Origin: Chara braunii
Taxonomy: Eukaryota > Streptophyta > Charophyceae > Charales > Characeae
Assembly: GCA_003427395.1 (NCBI GenBank)
Contig: BFEA01000162.1
Coordinates: forward strand, 2,129,251 to 2,156,839
Length of the DNA: 27,589 nt
Reading direction: 5' to 3'
In this document: one piece after another, positions 1 to 11,669 of the stretch
How positions within the stretch are numbered: the stretch's first letter is position 1
How the letters are laid out: every line of letters starts with the position of its first letter
The notes under the pieces: generated by a model
What the model was told of the DNA's origin: nothing
Seen by the model: the letters and a program-made list of their open reading frames with translations, nothing else
The model's database searches: none
Position numbers and translations under genes: made by a program

Positions 1-648
1 GGAAGAAGGGCGTACCTGTTGCGACCTACCAGCGCCATAGCTGGGCTCTCCAGTCCCCAGGTAAGTGCAGAAAGCGCCTAGCTTTCTTCTTCTTCTCCTC
101 TCCCTCTTCTTCTTCTTCTTCTTCTCCTCCTCTCGTCTTCTCCTCCTACTCCTCCGAAGTTCTTCTTCTTCTTATTCTTTATCAGAGTAGGGATAGAGGT
201 AACTGCAGACATTGTTTGGACACGGCATTCTGCCTTATTGGACGCGACATTCAGATCGGACTTACACTCTACATTGGGATTGAACTGTGTACGACATTCG
301 GAGATCAGACTTGGGTTGGACTTGGTTATCTCCTATCTCTCTCCCCTTTCTCTCCCGCATGTCTATGGATCTCTCCCCATGTGTGTGAGCGGAAGGGCAA
401 TCTTTCTGATGTCCTGCCCTTCCGAAGTTTCCCTCTTTCATGTTGTCTGTCCTCGTGTCCTTTGGTTACTAAGACTTCCGCTGTGCTGTTTCCCAGCCCA
501 TGATGATGATACAAATGTGTTGTTGTTGATTTCTCGTTGGTTTACTCTTTGCATTGTGCACATTGACATCTTGTGAATGTTGCATCTATGCTGCCGGTTG
601 TTGCCATTTTCATCATTGCTAGATCTTAGGCTCTCGGTGCATTTCACT
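1..648 (+). repeat. Element A 5' LTR remnant (3' part only)
   Basis: This stretch aligns by eye with 14079-14740 of the complete LTR downstream. Shared landmarks include CGCCATAGCTGGGCTC (33 here, 14111 there), a CAG/GT splice-donor-like site, a pyrimidine-rich CTT tract (about 88-175), GCAGACATTG just after it, a CCCATGTG region and GATCYTAGGCTC near the 3' end. The offset implies that about 500 bp of the LTR lie left of the window. The copies are clearly diverged. Homology fades at about 648, directly before gag-like sequence, so the usual primer-binding site is absent. No host gene is seen here. Confidence 0.72.
61..208 (+). other. Candidate intron within LTR (copy 1)
   Basis: The donor is a perfect consensus, CAG|GTAAGT, at 58-66. 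The body is a CTT/CTCC pyrimidine-rich tract, and the acceptor is CTGCAG|ACATTG ending at 208, giving 148 bp. The other LTR copy has the same three parts at the same relative places (14191-14370). That two diverged copies keep both borders is the main support. No transcript data are available, so splicing is inferred. Confidence 0.45.
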
Positions 649-651
649 TCC

Positions 652-1148
652 TGATATGCTACCCTCGCAGCCGCCCAGGATGGTGGCCGCCCCGCCAAAG
701 GCCGAGGGCGCAGCAGATCGAAGACCAACACCTCTTCCCCCGGGCCTGGCGCAGCTGCTCAAGAATCTCGGACCCACTACGGTCTCTTTGAAAGCGTATA
801 CAAAATACACACGAGATTCCGATATTGTTTGTGGTGCAACAATGACCTCCACGAGACAGTCGCCTGTCCCTTAAAAGCCACGAGGAAAACCCAGTTGGGA
901 AAGTGAGCACCATCGAGAGTGATGCGACGACACTCTCAACGCCTTTGGAACCGGTTGCTGCACGGGCGTCCTCCCTTAGTTCCGAGGCACATGCGGAAGT
1001 CGAAAGTCCTCCTATTCTCTATTCTTACAAGAACTATGCTGCTCGGCTCGACAAGATGTGTGCGTGGTTTCTTCTCCGTCCGGAAGCGGCGACAATTTAT
1101 CATCTTCAAGTGACTCTTGACAGGATTCGGCGCGCGAGTTCAACATAG
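652..1148 (+). pseudogene. Element A gag C-terminal fragment with zinc knuckle
   Basis: Frame +1 from about 667 gives a Gly/Arg/Ser-rich stretch, then a nucleocapsid zinc knuckle at 826-867 with all four ligands (C-x2-C-x4-H-x4-C, read as CLWC....H....C). Such knuckles bind the element's RNA during packaging. A single-base deletion between about 872 and 895, compared with the related copy at 18690-18720, shifts the frame, and the frame 0 continuation runs to a stop at 1146. About 26 bp present in the related copy are missing near 1049. The N-terminal gag (capsid) part is absent: LTR-like sequence lies immediately upstream. The region 652-1048 matches 18500-18893 of element B closely, which supports the identification. 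Confidence 0.8.
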
Positions 1149-3260
1149 AGGTATTGGACCCACTAACGTCCAAGGATTTCGCATGGCTTCCTCTCCCTAC
1201 CTCAGGCTGCTTGTCAGGACCGCAATGCGCAACATTATGCGCTGATCTCCACACATACTTATCCTTCTATGCGCCACCAACTTCGTCGACAAATGTCGAA
1301 GCTGCGGTGGGGGACATCCTTGCGTATGTTATCAAGGTGGCCCGCGAGTTTCACAAGCAGCAGCACGACGACAACAACGCACCGCTACTCTACGTCCGCA
1401 TCCAAGTTGGGCAAGTGTCCTGCAGCGCTTTGCTGGATAGCGGCGCGACTCGACATTTCATGAGCTAGTCCTTTATTCAAAAGGCCGACCTTGGCGCACA
1501 AGTTCGAAGGAAGGCAAATCCTACGGCGGTCAAGTTGGCGGACAGTCGGACGGAACAACTCATTGACTTCTAGATCGAGGCGGTACCGGTTTACTTTGCA
1601 CCTCATGCATGCGAACCGGTGATGTTTGACATCTTGGACACAAACTTCGACATTATTTTGGGGATGCCTTGGCTTGCAAGTGCGGATCACACGGTCAACT
1701 CCCATCGGCGGACACTTACAGTTCACGACGCCTTTGGCGACGAGGTGTCGTGTACCATTCCTCTTCCGCACCCTTCGATCCGGTGCCAAGTTGTCACGGC
1801 CAAGTTGTTTCGGGCCACTTATGCCTACGAGCAGACCAACGAAATTGACTTATGTTTTCTTCGAACCGTCGTGGTAGCCAACTCTTCACCCACGGAGTTC
1901 TCTTCGGACCCCTGTGTGGTGCGGTTGCTTGACGAGTTTGTTGACATCTTCGAGTCTCCTACCGATGTGGTGCTAGAACGACCGATCTCCCACGAGATCA
2001 TTCTTGAGGCTGGTGTCGTGCCGCCGAAAGGTTGCATCTATTGCATGAGCGAGGAAGAGCTCGCGGTTCTCCTCACGCAACTCGATGATTTGTTGGAGAA
2101 GGGATGGATCCGCCCTACTAGCTCACCAAATGGTGCGCTATTTCTTTTCGTACGGAAGAAGAACAAGGATCCACGATTGTGCATCGACTCTTGCAAGCTC
2201 AACGTGCAAACCGTCAAAAACGTGCTTCCTCGTATCGACGATCTTCTTGAGTGTTTGGGCGGCGCGAAGTTCTTCTTAAAGTTGGATTTGAAGTCTGGCT
2301 ATCATCAGATTTCGATGCGCCCGTACGATCGCTACAAATCTACATTTAAGACGCAGTACAGGCATTTGAGTGGGTGGTCATGCCTTTTGGCCTCACCAAT
2401 GCCACGGCGACCTTTCAAGTGGAGATGACCAACGAGTTATGAGCGATGCTGGACCGGTTTTTGCTGGTCTACTTAGATGACATCATCATCTATAGCCGGA
2501 CCTTGGAGGACGATCTTGAGCACCTTCGACGCGTGTTGGAGACACTCCGCCGCGCCAAGTACAAAGCCAACCGTGACAAGTGCGAATTTGTCGGGGAAGA
2601 GTTGGATTACTTGGGCCATTTCGTCACACTGGAGGGCATCAGTCCGTTATCAAACAAGATTCAAGTCGTCCAAGAGTGGCCAGAGTCGCAAAACGTTACG
2701 AATGTCGTTCCTTTCTTGGCCTTGCAGGCTACTATCAACGCTTTATCAAAGTTTATTCGAAGATCGTGGCCAACGTGACCAAGCTTCAATGCGAGGATCG
2801 ATTGTTCGACTTCGGTGATGATGCGCGGGGTTCATTTTTGGCCCTCAAAGCCGCTTTGCTATCCACGGAGGTCTTGTGCATCTACAACCCGCTTTTGCCG
2901 ATACGCCTCACTACCGATGTGTTCAGCTATGGTATTGATGCCGCCCTCGAACAACACGATGGCGTTGATTGGCACCCAATCGAGTATCTCAGCAAGAAAG
3001 TGTCCATTGTGCACTCAATCGACGACGCACGGAAGGGGGAGTTACTAGCCTTCGTACACGCGCTTAAGCAGTGGCGACATTTTCTTCTTAGTCGAAGTCA
3101 ATTCCGATGGGTAACGGATAACAATCCATTGGCCTTCTACAAGACCCAAGACACGGTCAATAGCAACATCACCCGTTGGATGACTTTCATCGACCAGTTT
3201 GACTTTTTCCCCGATCACATTCCGGGAAAGTCAAACTGTTTTGCGGATGCTCTTTCATGA
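1121..3260 (+). pseudogene. Element A pol: aspartic protease, reverse transcriptase and RNase H
   Basis: Protease: the active site LDSGATRHF has its catalytic Asp at 1436-1438, and a later DIILGMPWL is the second conserved protease motif. RT: VRKKNKDPRLCID and [10 protein letters not shown] are followed by the catalytic YLDD at 2470-2481. RNase H: TTDVFSYGIDAALEQ carries the first Asp, then EYLSKK, RKGELLAFVHALKQWRHFL and VTDNNPL; it ends GKSNCFADALS before a TGA at 3258. Together these would mature the polyprotein and copy RNA into DNA. Damage: TGA 1118, TAG 1466, TAG 1571, loss of one T near 2364 (frame 2 to 1), TGA 2440, and loss of one base near 2709 (frame 1 to 0). A pre-protease linker precedes the active site. 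Family certain; product dead. Confidence 0.93.
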
Positions 3261-3909
3261 TGTCAAGATCATTGTACCACAGTCTACTCAACTTTCGAGA
3301 TCAATGACGACTTGCGGGACAGCTTCATCCGCAACTACTAAGCCGACCCTGAGTTTCGCGACAAGTACACAAATTGTTCCTCTCCAAATCCAGCACCATC
3401 ACACTATCATATCCAAGAGGGATATATGCTCGTCCACTCACGGGGGAAGGATTTTGTTTGCGTGACATGTGATTCTCACTTGCATACGCGACTTCTTGGC
3501 GAGTTCTACGGTGATCCTGCCACCGGACATTTTGGAGTCAATCATACGACTGGCTGACTTCCCAAGCGCTTTTGGTGGCCTGGCCTTCTCCGCAACATCA
3601 TACGTATTGCGAGTCATGCGAGGTTGACCAACGTTGCACATCCCACAATCATTGTCCGTATGGCGAGTTGCGACCATTACCGGTCCCCTTGCGCCGAAGG
3701 GAAGCGATTGCCATGGATATCACCGGCCTGTTCCCCAAGCACAAGACCGGTGTGGATGGTATTCTCACCGTGGTCGATCGACTCACCAAGCTCGCCATGT
3801 TTTTGCCTTGCCGCTATCACGCCAAGGCACCGGAGTTGGTCAAGGTTTACGCCGGTTGGATTCGAACCAAGGGTTACCCCAAGGAGATCGTTTGCGACCA
3901 CGACACTCG
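3261..3909 (+). pseudogene. Element A integrase, 5' part (zinc domain and first two catalytic Asp)
   Basis: This is the N-terminal zinc-binding region: TGHFG at about 3520-3540, FWWPGL at 3560-3580, and CESC near 3608. The first zinc ligand of the usual HHCC set seems to be Tyr (EFYGD in place of the expected His). The core domain follows with AMDITG (first catalytic Asp at 3716-3718), VVDRLTK, and IVCDHDT (second catalytic Asp at 3896-3898). The reading frame is cut 11 bases later by element C. In-frame stops occur near 3258, 3340 and 3556, and one base is lost near 3605. Integrase joins the cDNA ends to host DNA; the C-terminal half lies at 12622-13567. Confidence 0.92.
3906..3909. repeat. 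Left target-site duplication of element C (CTCG)
   Basis: CTCG lies directly before the TG of the left LTR and again directly after the CA of the right LTR (12618-12621). Collapsing the two copies restores the reading frame of the A integrase, so the 4-bp duplication is supported by coding logic as well as by identity. A 5-bp reading (ACTCG) is possible if the terminal A of the right LTR is counted as target sequence. Confidence 0.85.
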
Positions 3910-4827
3910 TGCAAGGACAGTGAGCGATAGCGAAATTCAGAAACCAAGCCGCATCATACACATGAAACTAGATAGTCTTGACCTCGAACCAAAAACAGAA
4001 TTGGAACTTGACTTACACCAAATAACAAATGACAATGTTGGAATAGTCTCGTCATCATTATCAATGAACCAATGTCGATACCCTATCTGGCGCTCAGCGC
4101 CCAGATTTCAAATGGCAGATCCTATCTAGCTTATCTACAATGTCGCTGGCGACGTCAAAAGCTTCCTGAAATACAAGCAGATCTCGGCCAATGTCGTTCG
4201 CATCAATCACCCGGTATTTCCCTCGCTTCACTCACAACCTCGATCCTCCACACAGATGCCACATGCACCCGAAGACCACCATGTGCCCCATCCAGCAACG
4301 CACAGGCCAGCTCAGCTATGGATGCCTGCTTCTTCCCTGGTCGCCCGTGAGCGTGTAGGCACTCGCTTCAGCAGCTGGCACAGCAGCACTTGCGCATAAG
4401 CAGCGAGTGCCCGAATGTCTGGCCAGCGGCTAGGCCCTTTCCTTTATCGAAAGTGGCTGCCAATCGTGGGCTGCTTGGCTGGCCTGGGCCTCCCCACAGA
4501 AGCTTCTGGTAGGCCTCAAGTGGCTGAGCCCCTGTCCCACGGAATCTTCCACAAGGCCTGGGGTGGTTACCCGTGTCCAATTGCCAGTGACCTGTGTTCA
4601 GTTCATGCCCCGTGTCTGGCCCAGGGCCTGCCTAAGATACTTTTGGAAAAAGGCAGGCAGGGCGTGGGCTCACTCAACCAACTGACGCTGCGCAACTGCC
4701 TGAATTTCCCCAGCTGCATCGAAACACAAATAGGCCTCTCGTCACTTGTCAGGCCCACCTTCACTTAGGGGGGCCTTTCTTGCTGAAACAACACCCAGTA
4801 GGGCTAACCGAGGCCTTTAGCCTCGCA
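3910..4827 (-). repeat. Element C 3' LTR
   Basis: On the - strand it starts TGCGAGGCTAAAGG at 4827 and ends CCTTGCA at 3910. It is 918 bp long and pairs with 11685-12617. Compared with its partner it lacks about 17 bases that lie at 11801-11818 in the other copy. The inner border is set by the purine tract next to it and the outer border by the CTCG duplication. Open frames here are incidental. Confidence 0.93.
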
Positions 4828-4838
4828 TTCCCTCCTCC
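4828..4838 (-). promoter_or_regulatory. Element C polypurine tract
   Basis: The - strand reads GGAGGAGGGAA immediately upstream of the TG of the 3' LTR. This is the usual position of the purine primer for plus-strand DNA synthesis in LTR retrotransposons. Confidence 0.8.
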
Positions 4839-4929
4839 GTACTTCAATAGTCCTTTGAGAAGTTCATTGAATCTGGTGCTTTCCTTTATGCAGCAACTTC
4901 TCATAGTGAGTGACAACCTGTGGAGAGGT

Positions 4930-6421
4930 CTACATCAGTTCCTCCCTTGTAAACCATCTGTCCTCTTTTGGATCAGTGAGACGTCTGAACAGAACGCGAT
5001 ACTGCAGCTTCGACCCTCGAGGACGACCCCTGCCTGTTGGTCTTGGAACCGACATTTCCCTGTGGTCAACGATGTCGTCGATGTCGACCTCTCCATCCAT
5101 TGTTGGGGGCAGCATTGATCGATGAGAGGGAAACCGGTCAGTTTCCTTGAAAGGTGCGAGTTTTGAGGCGTGAAAGACAGGGTAGGTGGGAAGGTGACCA
5201 GGGATTTGCATGACATAGGAAGGCCCATCAGGATCATCTTCGAGCACGTCTAAAACCTCCCATGGTCCGAAATATTGGGGCATGAGCTTACGAGAGATTT
5301 TGTGCTCTTGCCCAAGTTCAGACGACTTCACCCAGACTCTATCCCAAACCTGAAATGCAAACGGGCGGTGGTGTTTGTTCTTGGACTCTATCATAGCCGC
5401 CTGTGCTTTGTGCATGTTATCCACTGGTTGCTGCATAAGGCCTTCATACCGGTAAGTAAATTCCAAAGTACCAGGCGTAGCAATGGACTGGCTCTCAGGT
5501 AATAAGAAGTCTAGAGGCAGTTGAGGTTTGAAAGTTAGCAGCAGATTGTTGGGACTCACCCCTGTAGCGCTGTGCACAACGTTGTTGTACAGGCTGGCGA
5601 TGAGAGCAAGCTTCTCATCCTAGTCCACCTGATTAGGCTTGATATAGTGCCTCAGCAGGTTTTGTACAGCGCGGTTCATCTGCTCTGCTTGTCCGTTTGC
5701 CTCCGGGTGGTTCCCGGAGGTCATTTGCAGTGGGTGCCTTGTTCAGCAGCTGCGGCCTTCCATCACTCACTCGTGAAGAGCACATCCTGGTCACTAACAA
5801 TAGACTTTGGCAGACCAAAGTCTCTGACCCAGTTCTCCTTAAACAGTCTAATAGAGTATTCGGTCTTAGCTGTTTCGGGCATCGCAACTAACCTAGCTTA
5901 CTTACTAAACCTATCCACAATGACGAAGATATATCTCATACCACTCTTGCTGGCGACCAGCGTATCCATGGAGTTCATGGACAGGCTCTCGCCGAGCCTT
6001 TCCGGAATCGGAAGGGGCTTGAGAAGCCCAAGAGGGGCATGTGTATGTGGCTTGTCTCTCTAGCACACTTGACAAGTTTCCACGTACAACTTTGCGTCTT
6101 TCGTCATGGTCGGCCACCAGAACTGCTGCAACAAGTTGGCTGCAGTCTTCTTGTAGCCAAAATGTCCGGTGGCATCGTGACACAGCCCTAAAAATAAACT
6201 ACACAGAGACTCTCTATTTGGCACACACAAACGTTTATTCCCCGCCTTCTCGAGGAACAACAGGCCATTGACCAACACAAACTCGTCAGAAGTCACCTTG
6301 TCCTTCGCCTCGAGTCTGTGTATGATCTCTACCATGAATGGCTCCTCACGAAGGTTTCCACCAAGGACTGAGTAACATCCGCAAGCCCAAACTCAGTAAT
6401 CAGCACCCCAAGGAAGTCTAG
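4930..6421 (-). pseudogene. Element C integrase with C-terminal chromodomain-like tail
   Basis: In - strand order: a zinc domain with CHDATGHFG, FWWPTM and CQVC (ligands kept); a core with SMDTL (first Asp at 5966-5964), VIVDRFSK and VSDQDVLF (second Asp at 5792-5790); and GQAEQMNR (catalytic Glu at 5685-5683). The distance between the second Asp and the Glu is 107 bases, one short of the D-35-E spacing, so one base has been lost near 5722. The C-terminal part (from 5577) has GPWEVLDVLEDDPDGPSYV, typical of the gypsy integrase C-terminal domain, then a chromodomain-like block EVDIDDIVDHR...LQYRVLFRR...RWFTREEL, which in chromoviruses helps choose chromatin targets. Stops include TAG 6060, TAA near 5898, TGA near 5755 and TAG 5622; the end is at 4930. 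Confidence 0.92.
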
Positions 6422-7711
6422 TCTGCGCGACAACGCATCAGCAACCTTGTTGTACTCCCCTTTGATTACTGAGTTTCGAAAGCATATTGTTCTATGACTT
6501 AAATCCAGCGTTTCAAAGTACCGGAGAGTACCGGTTGGGTCCTCGTCCACCTCAGGGTTTGATGATCAGTTCTGACATAGAAGAATCACCCAAGGAGGTA
6601 GTGCCTACAGTGAGTCAGCACTTTGTAGATCACATAGAGTTCCTTCTCGCGGCTGGACTTAGCCAACTTCTGAGAGGGTGTCTTTTTGGACATGTACTCT
6701 ACCGGCCTCAACTTTTTCCCGTCATGCTGTTCAAGTATGACACCAATGCCATATTGGCTGGCATCTGCGGTCACAACGAAAGGTTCGTCAGGGTCAAGAA
6801 GTTTCAAGACCTCGTGGTGTGTCAAAGAATGCTTCAGATGTCTGAAGGCAGCCTCACACCTGTCTGTCCACTCCCACGGGGTGTCAAGGCGTGTGAGATC
6901 CGACAAGGGTGCGACCACTATGCTATAGTTCTTCACGAAATTGCGGTAGTACCCGGTCATCCCCAAGAAGGACCTCACCTCAGTAGAGGACGCAGCCAGT
7001 CACAAATGCTGGCCACCTTCGCGTCATTGGGCTTCAATCCCTCCGCCGAAATCTCATGACCCTGGTACAAGATCCGAGTGCGGCCAACCTCGTACTTCTC
7101 CCGGTTAATCTTGAACTGGTGATGCCGTAGGAGACTCTGTACTTTATCTAGATGGGCTACATGTTCCTCGATAGTCCTACTAAAGATAAGTACATCGTCA
7201 AGGTACACGATGACAAACTTATCCAAGTGAAAAATCTGGTTCATCGCATGCTGAAAGGTGCCAGGAGCATTGCAAAGGCCGAAATGCATCACCACAAACT
7301 CTTACAGACTGTAGCTGGTCTGAAAAGCGGTTTTGTGTTGATCCTCGGGCCGGATTGCAATTTGATGGTACCCAGACTTTAGATCTATCTTACTGAAGTG
7401 TCGACACCCTTCCACTCGGTCCAATAAGTCATCGATGCACAATAGGGGCTCTACATTCTTCACAGTGATGGCATTGAGGCCCCTATAGTCAATGCACATC
7501 CTCAACGTTCCCCCCTTCTTTGGTACAAATAAGAGAGGAGATCCATAAGGGGAGACACTCGGCGAAGCTCATCAAGCTCCGCTGAAACATCCGATAGATC
7601 CTACCCTTCGAATACTAGACCTTGGGATAATCTCTATCGCATGGACGACCTCCCTCTCAACAACCCTTTTCGGCTCTTCAAATAGATTCGGGTATTTAGC
7701 GACCACTCCCT
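6422..7711 (-). pseudogene. Element C reverse transcriptase and RNase H
   Basis: RT motifs on the - strand: [50 protein letters not shown] and the catalytic YLDD at 7205-7194. The RT connection has SFLGMTGYYRNFVKNY. RNase H follows with VVTADASQYGIGVILEQ (first Asp), EYMSKK, REKELYVIY and GEYNKVADALSRR (ends 6422). Damage: two adjacent TGA codons at 7574-7569, a stop at 7304-7302, a frame change near 6978, a stop after HCRHYLLG at 6586, and a further frame change before 6550. Part of the RNase H between these is missing or scrambled. This enzyme would copy the element RNA to DNA; here it is dead. Confidence 0.93.
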
Positions 7712-8338
7712 CTATCTCTGGAGGCATTTCACCGGCTCACCCTCTGCAGAGACATACACTAAGTACATACCCTCCTCTAGATTTTGCTTATAATAATTAT
7801 AGAATGCGGATGCACATATGCACCCATAGGACTCGCTAAGACTACTAGCTTTATGCTTACGCAATCTGGCGGTCCCTCCACCGGGCAATGCGTGTTTGAC
7901 CACTTTTCGGTCCCAGTCACACTGGGGATGTGCAACCGAAAGGTAGTACATACCAAGCAAGATATCCATAGGGAGATCATCGCTGACTAAGAACGAGATT
8001 TTATGTCTCAGTTCCCCTCCCGCGTATGGGAAACAACACTCTACATCTTTTAGGTAGTCATTAACTACCATGTGTTGTTTGTTGGCACAAGTCGACTCCA
8101 TGGGTCGACTACGGCACTGCACTTGCCCCTGTAAGTGCAGCCGATCAACACAAGCGCGACTGGTAAAGTTCCTCATCGAGCATGTATCGTAGAAGGCCCC
8201 AGCCTTACGGCCGCCTATAACTACCTCGCCGATGAACAACTCACCCTTAGGAGCTTTTGCCATGGTCGTCCAAGAAGCTAGTGGGTTTGATCTAGACCAC
8301 CCCTCCTCTAGCTCCTCTAAGGACTCGAACACATTCAT
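7712..8338 (-). pseudogene. Element C aspartic protease region, active site altered (DTC)
   Basis: The longest uninterrupted frame upstream of RT (208 codons) has the retroviral-type protease layout. The active-site loop reads FYDTCSMRNF at 8191-8162; the family norm is D-T/S-G, so the essential Gly is Cys here (TGC at 8182-8180). The second motif, DILLGMYYL, is present downstream. Protease would cut gag-pol into working parts; the Gly to Cys change alone should stop it. A stop at 7712 precedes RT. The frame opens with Met at 8338, but this is probably the middle of an original gag-pol frame. Element A, by comparison, still reads DSG. Confidence 0.85.
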
Positions 8339-8371
8339 CGAACATAAAACTGATTGGTCTGAATGTGTTCG
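8326..8371. repeat. 12-bp perfect inverted repeat at the gag/protease border of element C
   Basis: CGAACACATTCA at 8326-8337 is matched by its reverse complement TGAATGTGTTCG at 8360-8371, with 22 bases between. It lies at the start of the protease frame. A stem-loop in element RNA is possible; chance or a small inverted duplication cannot be excluded. Confidence 0.6.
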
Positions 8372-10420
8372 TGGGACGACGCCAGAGTCAATAGCTTAGG
8401 CCATCTCTTGCGACGGCGAGGGTGTAACCACCATCTCAACCCTAGTAGGAACAACTACAATTCCTACTGGCCCGACGTGTTTCCCGAAGCAATGCCAAAA
8501 GTGTTGGCAACATTGCTACCCTGGGAAGCGATGGAGTTCTGCGCCTGTCCCATCGTAGGCGGGATCTTTCCCGTGACCTTCTGGTTGCGGGACTTGAACT
8601 GCGTATGGCCATACTGGCCATAGTGAATACAAGTTGCTCAAGCGTACCGATCTCTCCATACGTCCTCAGTAAGCCCAACTTTCTCCCATGGAGGAGCATT
8701 GGGGTCTACTTGACTCTTTGACCGGGAACTTCCGTGGCGTTTACCGGTCGCCTTAACTTTCTGTATTGAGGCAGCGACTGCTCCACCCCCTGAAGCTTTT
8801 GCGCTACCCGACTCAGACCCTACTCCCGCCTGGAAGTCGTTGTCTAACTCTATGGTAGTACCATCGTTCTGGACGAACATGATGTGCCCCTTGGCCTTCC
8901 AGTTAGGAGGCAATGTCGTTTTCCTACCATCCGTTGTGGGTTGGTGTCCATGCCCGATCTTTGCTTCTAGATCTAGGGCCTTCTTGCTAAACGAGGGGAA
9001 GTTGTGCACTGTGATCATGGCCTCACTTGCCAACTGATTCCTGATCTCCGTAGGGAGGCACCTCAGGTAAGTGGTGAGTAAGACCTGGGGATCGTAGCGT
9101 ACGCCACCTTACTGACCTGAACTTCCAGGGTCAATATCCCGTCGGTGGCCTTTTGAGCCTCCTGCGGGTCATGCCACCTTTCCTCCACCAGCTTGATGAA
9201 ATCATCCAGTCTCTGGGCGACTGCCCAAGCACGGAAGTCATGACCATACCCCTGTAAGTGCACGTACCCGCTTAACCACCTTGTTGCACTCCCTTCAAAA
9301 TAGGAGGCAACCACAAGCACTTCCTCATGAGGCAAGGTTAACTTGCACTCCACGTAGATTGGCACCGTCCTCAACCATGTGTCAAGGTCCTCACCCTTCT
9401 TATCTCCTGAGAAGGGTTTCGGTGATGCGATGGCAGCCTTCGAAACCCATTGTCCTTGTCTCGGGACCTGCGCAACTCCAGGTTGTGGGGCCTGGGGTGC
9501 AGGCTGCTGCACTAGCTGCTGTTAGGGCTGTGTGCCCTGCAGCTGTGCTGGTTGCGAGACGACAGGCTGCCCTGTCACGGCAGTCTGCAACGAAGGTTGG
9601 GAGAACACTGTCTGAACAGGAATCTATATACTAGGACCTACTAAGAACCCGCTTGTCAAAGGCATAACCAGATGGGAAGCGGCCTGTACCGACATCAGAG
9701 AAAGTGTGGATGGGACTACTCCAGTTACCGATGGGACAAAAGGAGGAGGTTGTACCACGGGCCAGGCACCTGGCCCAGGTGGTGATGGTGTGACCTGAAC
9801 TCGCCCAACCAGCATGGCCAGGCTCCTCTGAATGTTTTGTAAGAGCGCCGTATGGTAATCCTACAGCTCCACTACATCAAGCAGGGTCGTCCTAACGGTC
9901 CTTGCATCGTCATCCATGTTTGTCAGGTCCATCTCCTCTAACTCCCTGATGTCCGCTTGTCTCCGCTGCATTCTAGATCTATGTCTAATCATTCTTTCTT
10001 TTTCTGCCTGTATCTCATCCAATGCCTGCTGTAGTTGTGCCTCGTGACCGCTTGCACGCTGGATGGCGACCTGCTTGGGAGTTAACACTGGCTGCTGGCT
10101 TGCCATTACACCAGCAGACTGACTCTGGGTCTGTGCGACCGTCACGTCGACAGTCCCTGAACTACTGGCCTAGGAACTCTGCTGCGCAGAGTCTGTTGCG
10201 CAGAGGTGGCCATGGTGGCTGCTGAGGTAGCTGCCTCCCTTGCAAAAGCTCTGCTTGCCTCTACGTCCCTCGCCAACCTCTGCTGCCTCTGCCTCTTCCT
10301 AGCCTAGCAGAACAGAAAACGGGCTCCGTTGGCTCCTAATGCTGCGTGGACCAACGGGAGTCTACGGCTTGATGAACGCAAGATCCGATCGTCTGGAACA
10401 GGGTTCTCCTTGTCGCTCAT
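8339..10420 (-). pseudogene. Element C gag (capsid/nucleocapsid) with damaged zinc knuckle
   Basis: A start at 10420 (MSDKENPVPDD) is chosen because it is the first Met giving a continuous gag-like protein in the direction of pol. A glutamine-rich, coiled-coil-prone part follows (EIQAEKERMIRHRSRMQRR), then a proline-rich linker, then the capsid core at about 9470-9070 (DTWLRTVPIY, ASYFEGSATRWLSG, FIKLVEERW), which resembles the Ty3/gypsy gag domain. The zinc knuckle lies at 8631-8590 and reads C-x2-Y-x4-H-x4-S: two of the four metal ligands are lost by single base changes. Stops: TAG 10306, TGA near 10144, TAG 9863, TAG 9626 and TGA 8640; frame shifts lie near 10146 and 9095. It would package element RNA. 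Dead. Confidence 0.85.
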
Positions 10421-11669
10421 ATACTACGGCAATGTACATTGTCTACACTAGGACACACTCGGTCACCTAACGCATCGTAGTGCTCAGACTGATTTAAAAT
10501 AATGAAAATAAGTAATCGGTGGCATTGTTAGATGGTACACAGTTGGGTTCAACAGGTAAGTCCAGATTCCTATAAATAAGACTATTTTACTTTACTAGTC
10601 AACAAACAGAGAGCAAATATTCTACCGATGATGTCTGTCAGATGTGTTAATGGCGGTACATCTAACTAATCAAAATAAAAATAGAATAATTTGTATGGCT
10701 GTTTGCAGAGTGGAATTGTTCCCGAACTTATCACCTGAAATCTACCCCTCCCTCGGTTCTTCTTGATGTCACTTGATGTCAGCATTCCTGAGTAATCCGG
10801 ATGGCGCTGATGTCTAAAGGTGTGCACGGCCCACCCCTGTGCCCCAAGTCAATGCTGAGCTGGCCAGCCCTGCACCATATTTACCCTCGCGTGCAGCGAG
10901 CCTTACACCGACCAATTGGCTGATCAAGAGGCAGTTTAAGGATGGCCCTTGAGCTCCTTAGGAATTATTTAACGTCGCAAACCGGACGACGATCACAGCC
11001 AACGGAAGGTAACCCGCCGGTACTTATTTAAAGATGTCTGGTTCTCATCTCCCCTGTACGGCTGGCCTGCCCCTCATGACCTATCTATAGCGCAGCAGGC
11101 AGACAAAGGACAAAGCAGCAAAGCATGTGTGTTCTACTCCCGGTGGGTCGGCATGGTGACCATGACCCAGTGCTTCGTCCAGGGCCCTTCAGATGGCAAC
11201 GCCCTCTCCTTCCAGATGCTCCATGTGAACAATTCCAACTCTTCAAGGTTGAGCCCACTCGACTCCTCACACGAGAGGACTCTCAAGACATAACACACAT
11301 CCTCACGGTAAGAAGTGTCGAAAAGGGTAGATAAGGTTAAGAGCAACGTAGCTCAAAATAGCTGGCCCCAACCACATATATCTCACCAGATGACCTGACG
11401 TCGATTGTGATGACCAATCATTGCCTTGGCACAACCAGCATTATAACGTTGTTCCACCTCAACATCAATCGCACATCAGATAGTTCTCATCACACTGCGA
11501 AACACCTAATATCACCTAAGAGCCTTCTTGCTGACACCCCTCTCCGCTTGGGCCTCCTGCTTGCCTTCGCCCTCCTCACTACATGCTACCCACGGTCGCT
11601 CACCCAACTACTTGCGTGCATGCACCGCATGGGTAGAAGACAAGCGCCAGATGAGCACAACGTACCACA
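10421..11669 (-). other. Element C 5' leader between PBS and gag
   Basis: About 1.25 kb lie between the primer site and the gag start, long for a simple leader. The part from 10490 to 10740 is AT-rich and the part from 10800 to 11300 is more balanced. Short open frames exist on both strands but show no recognisable protein. No second element border, tRNA or splice pair was convincing. Long leaders with little coding content are common in large plant gypsy elements. Confidence 0.6.
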
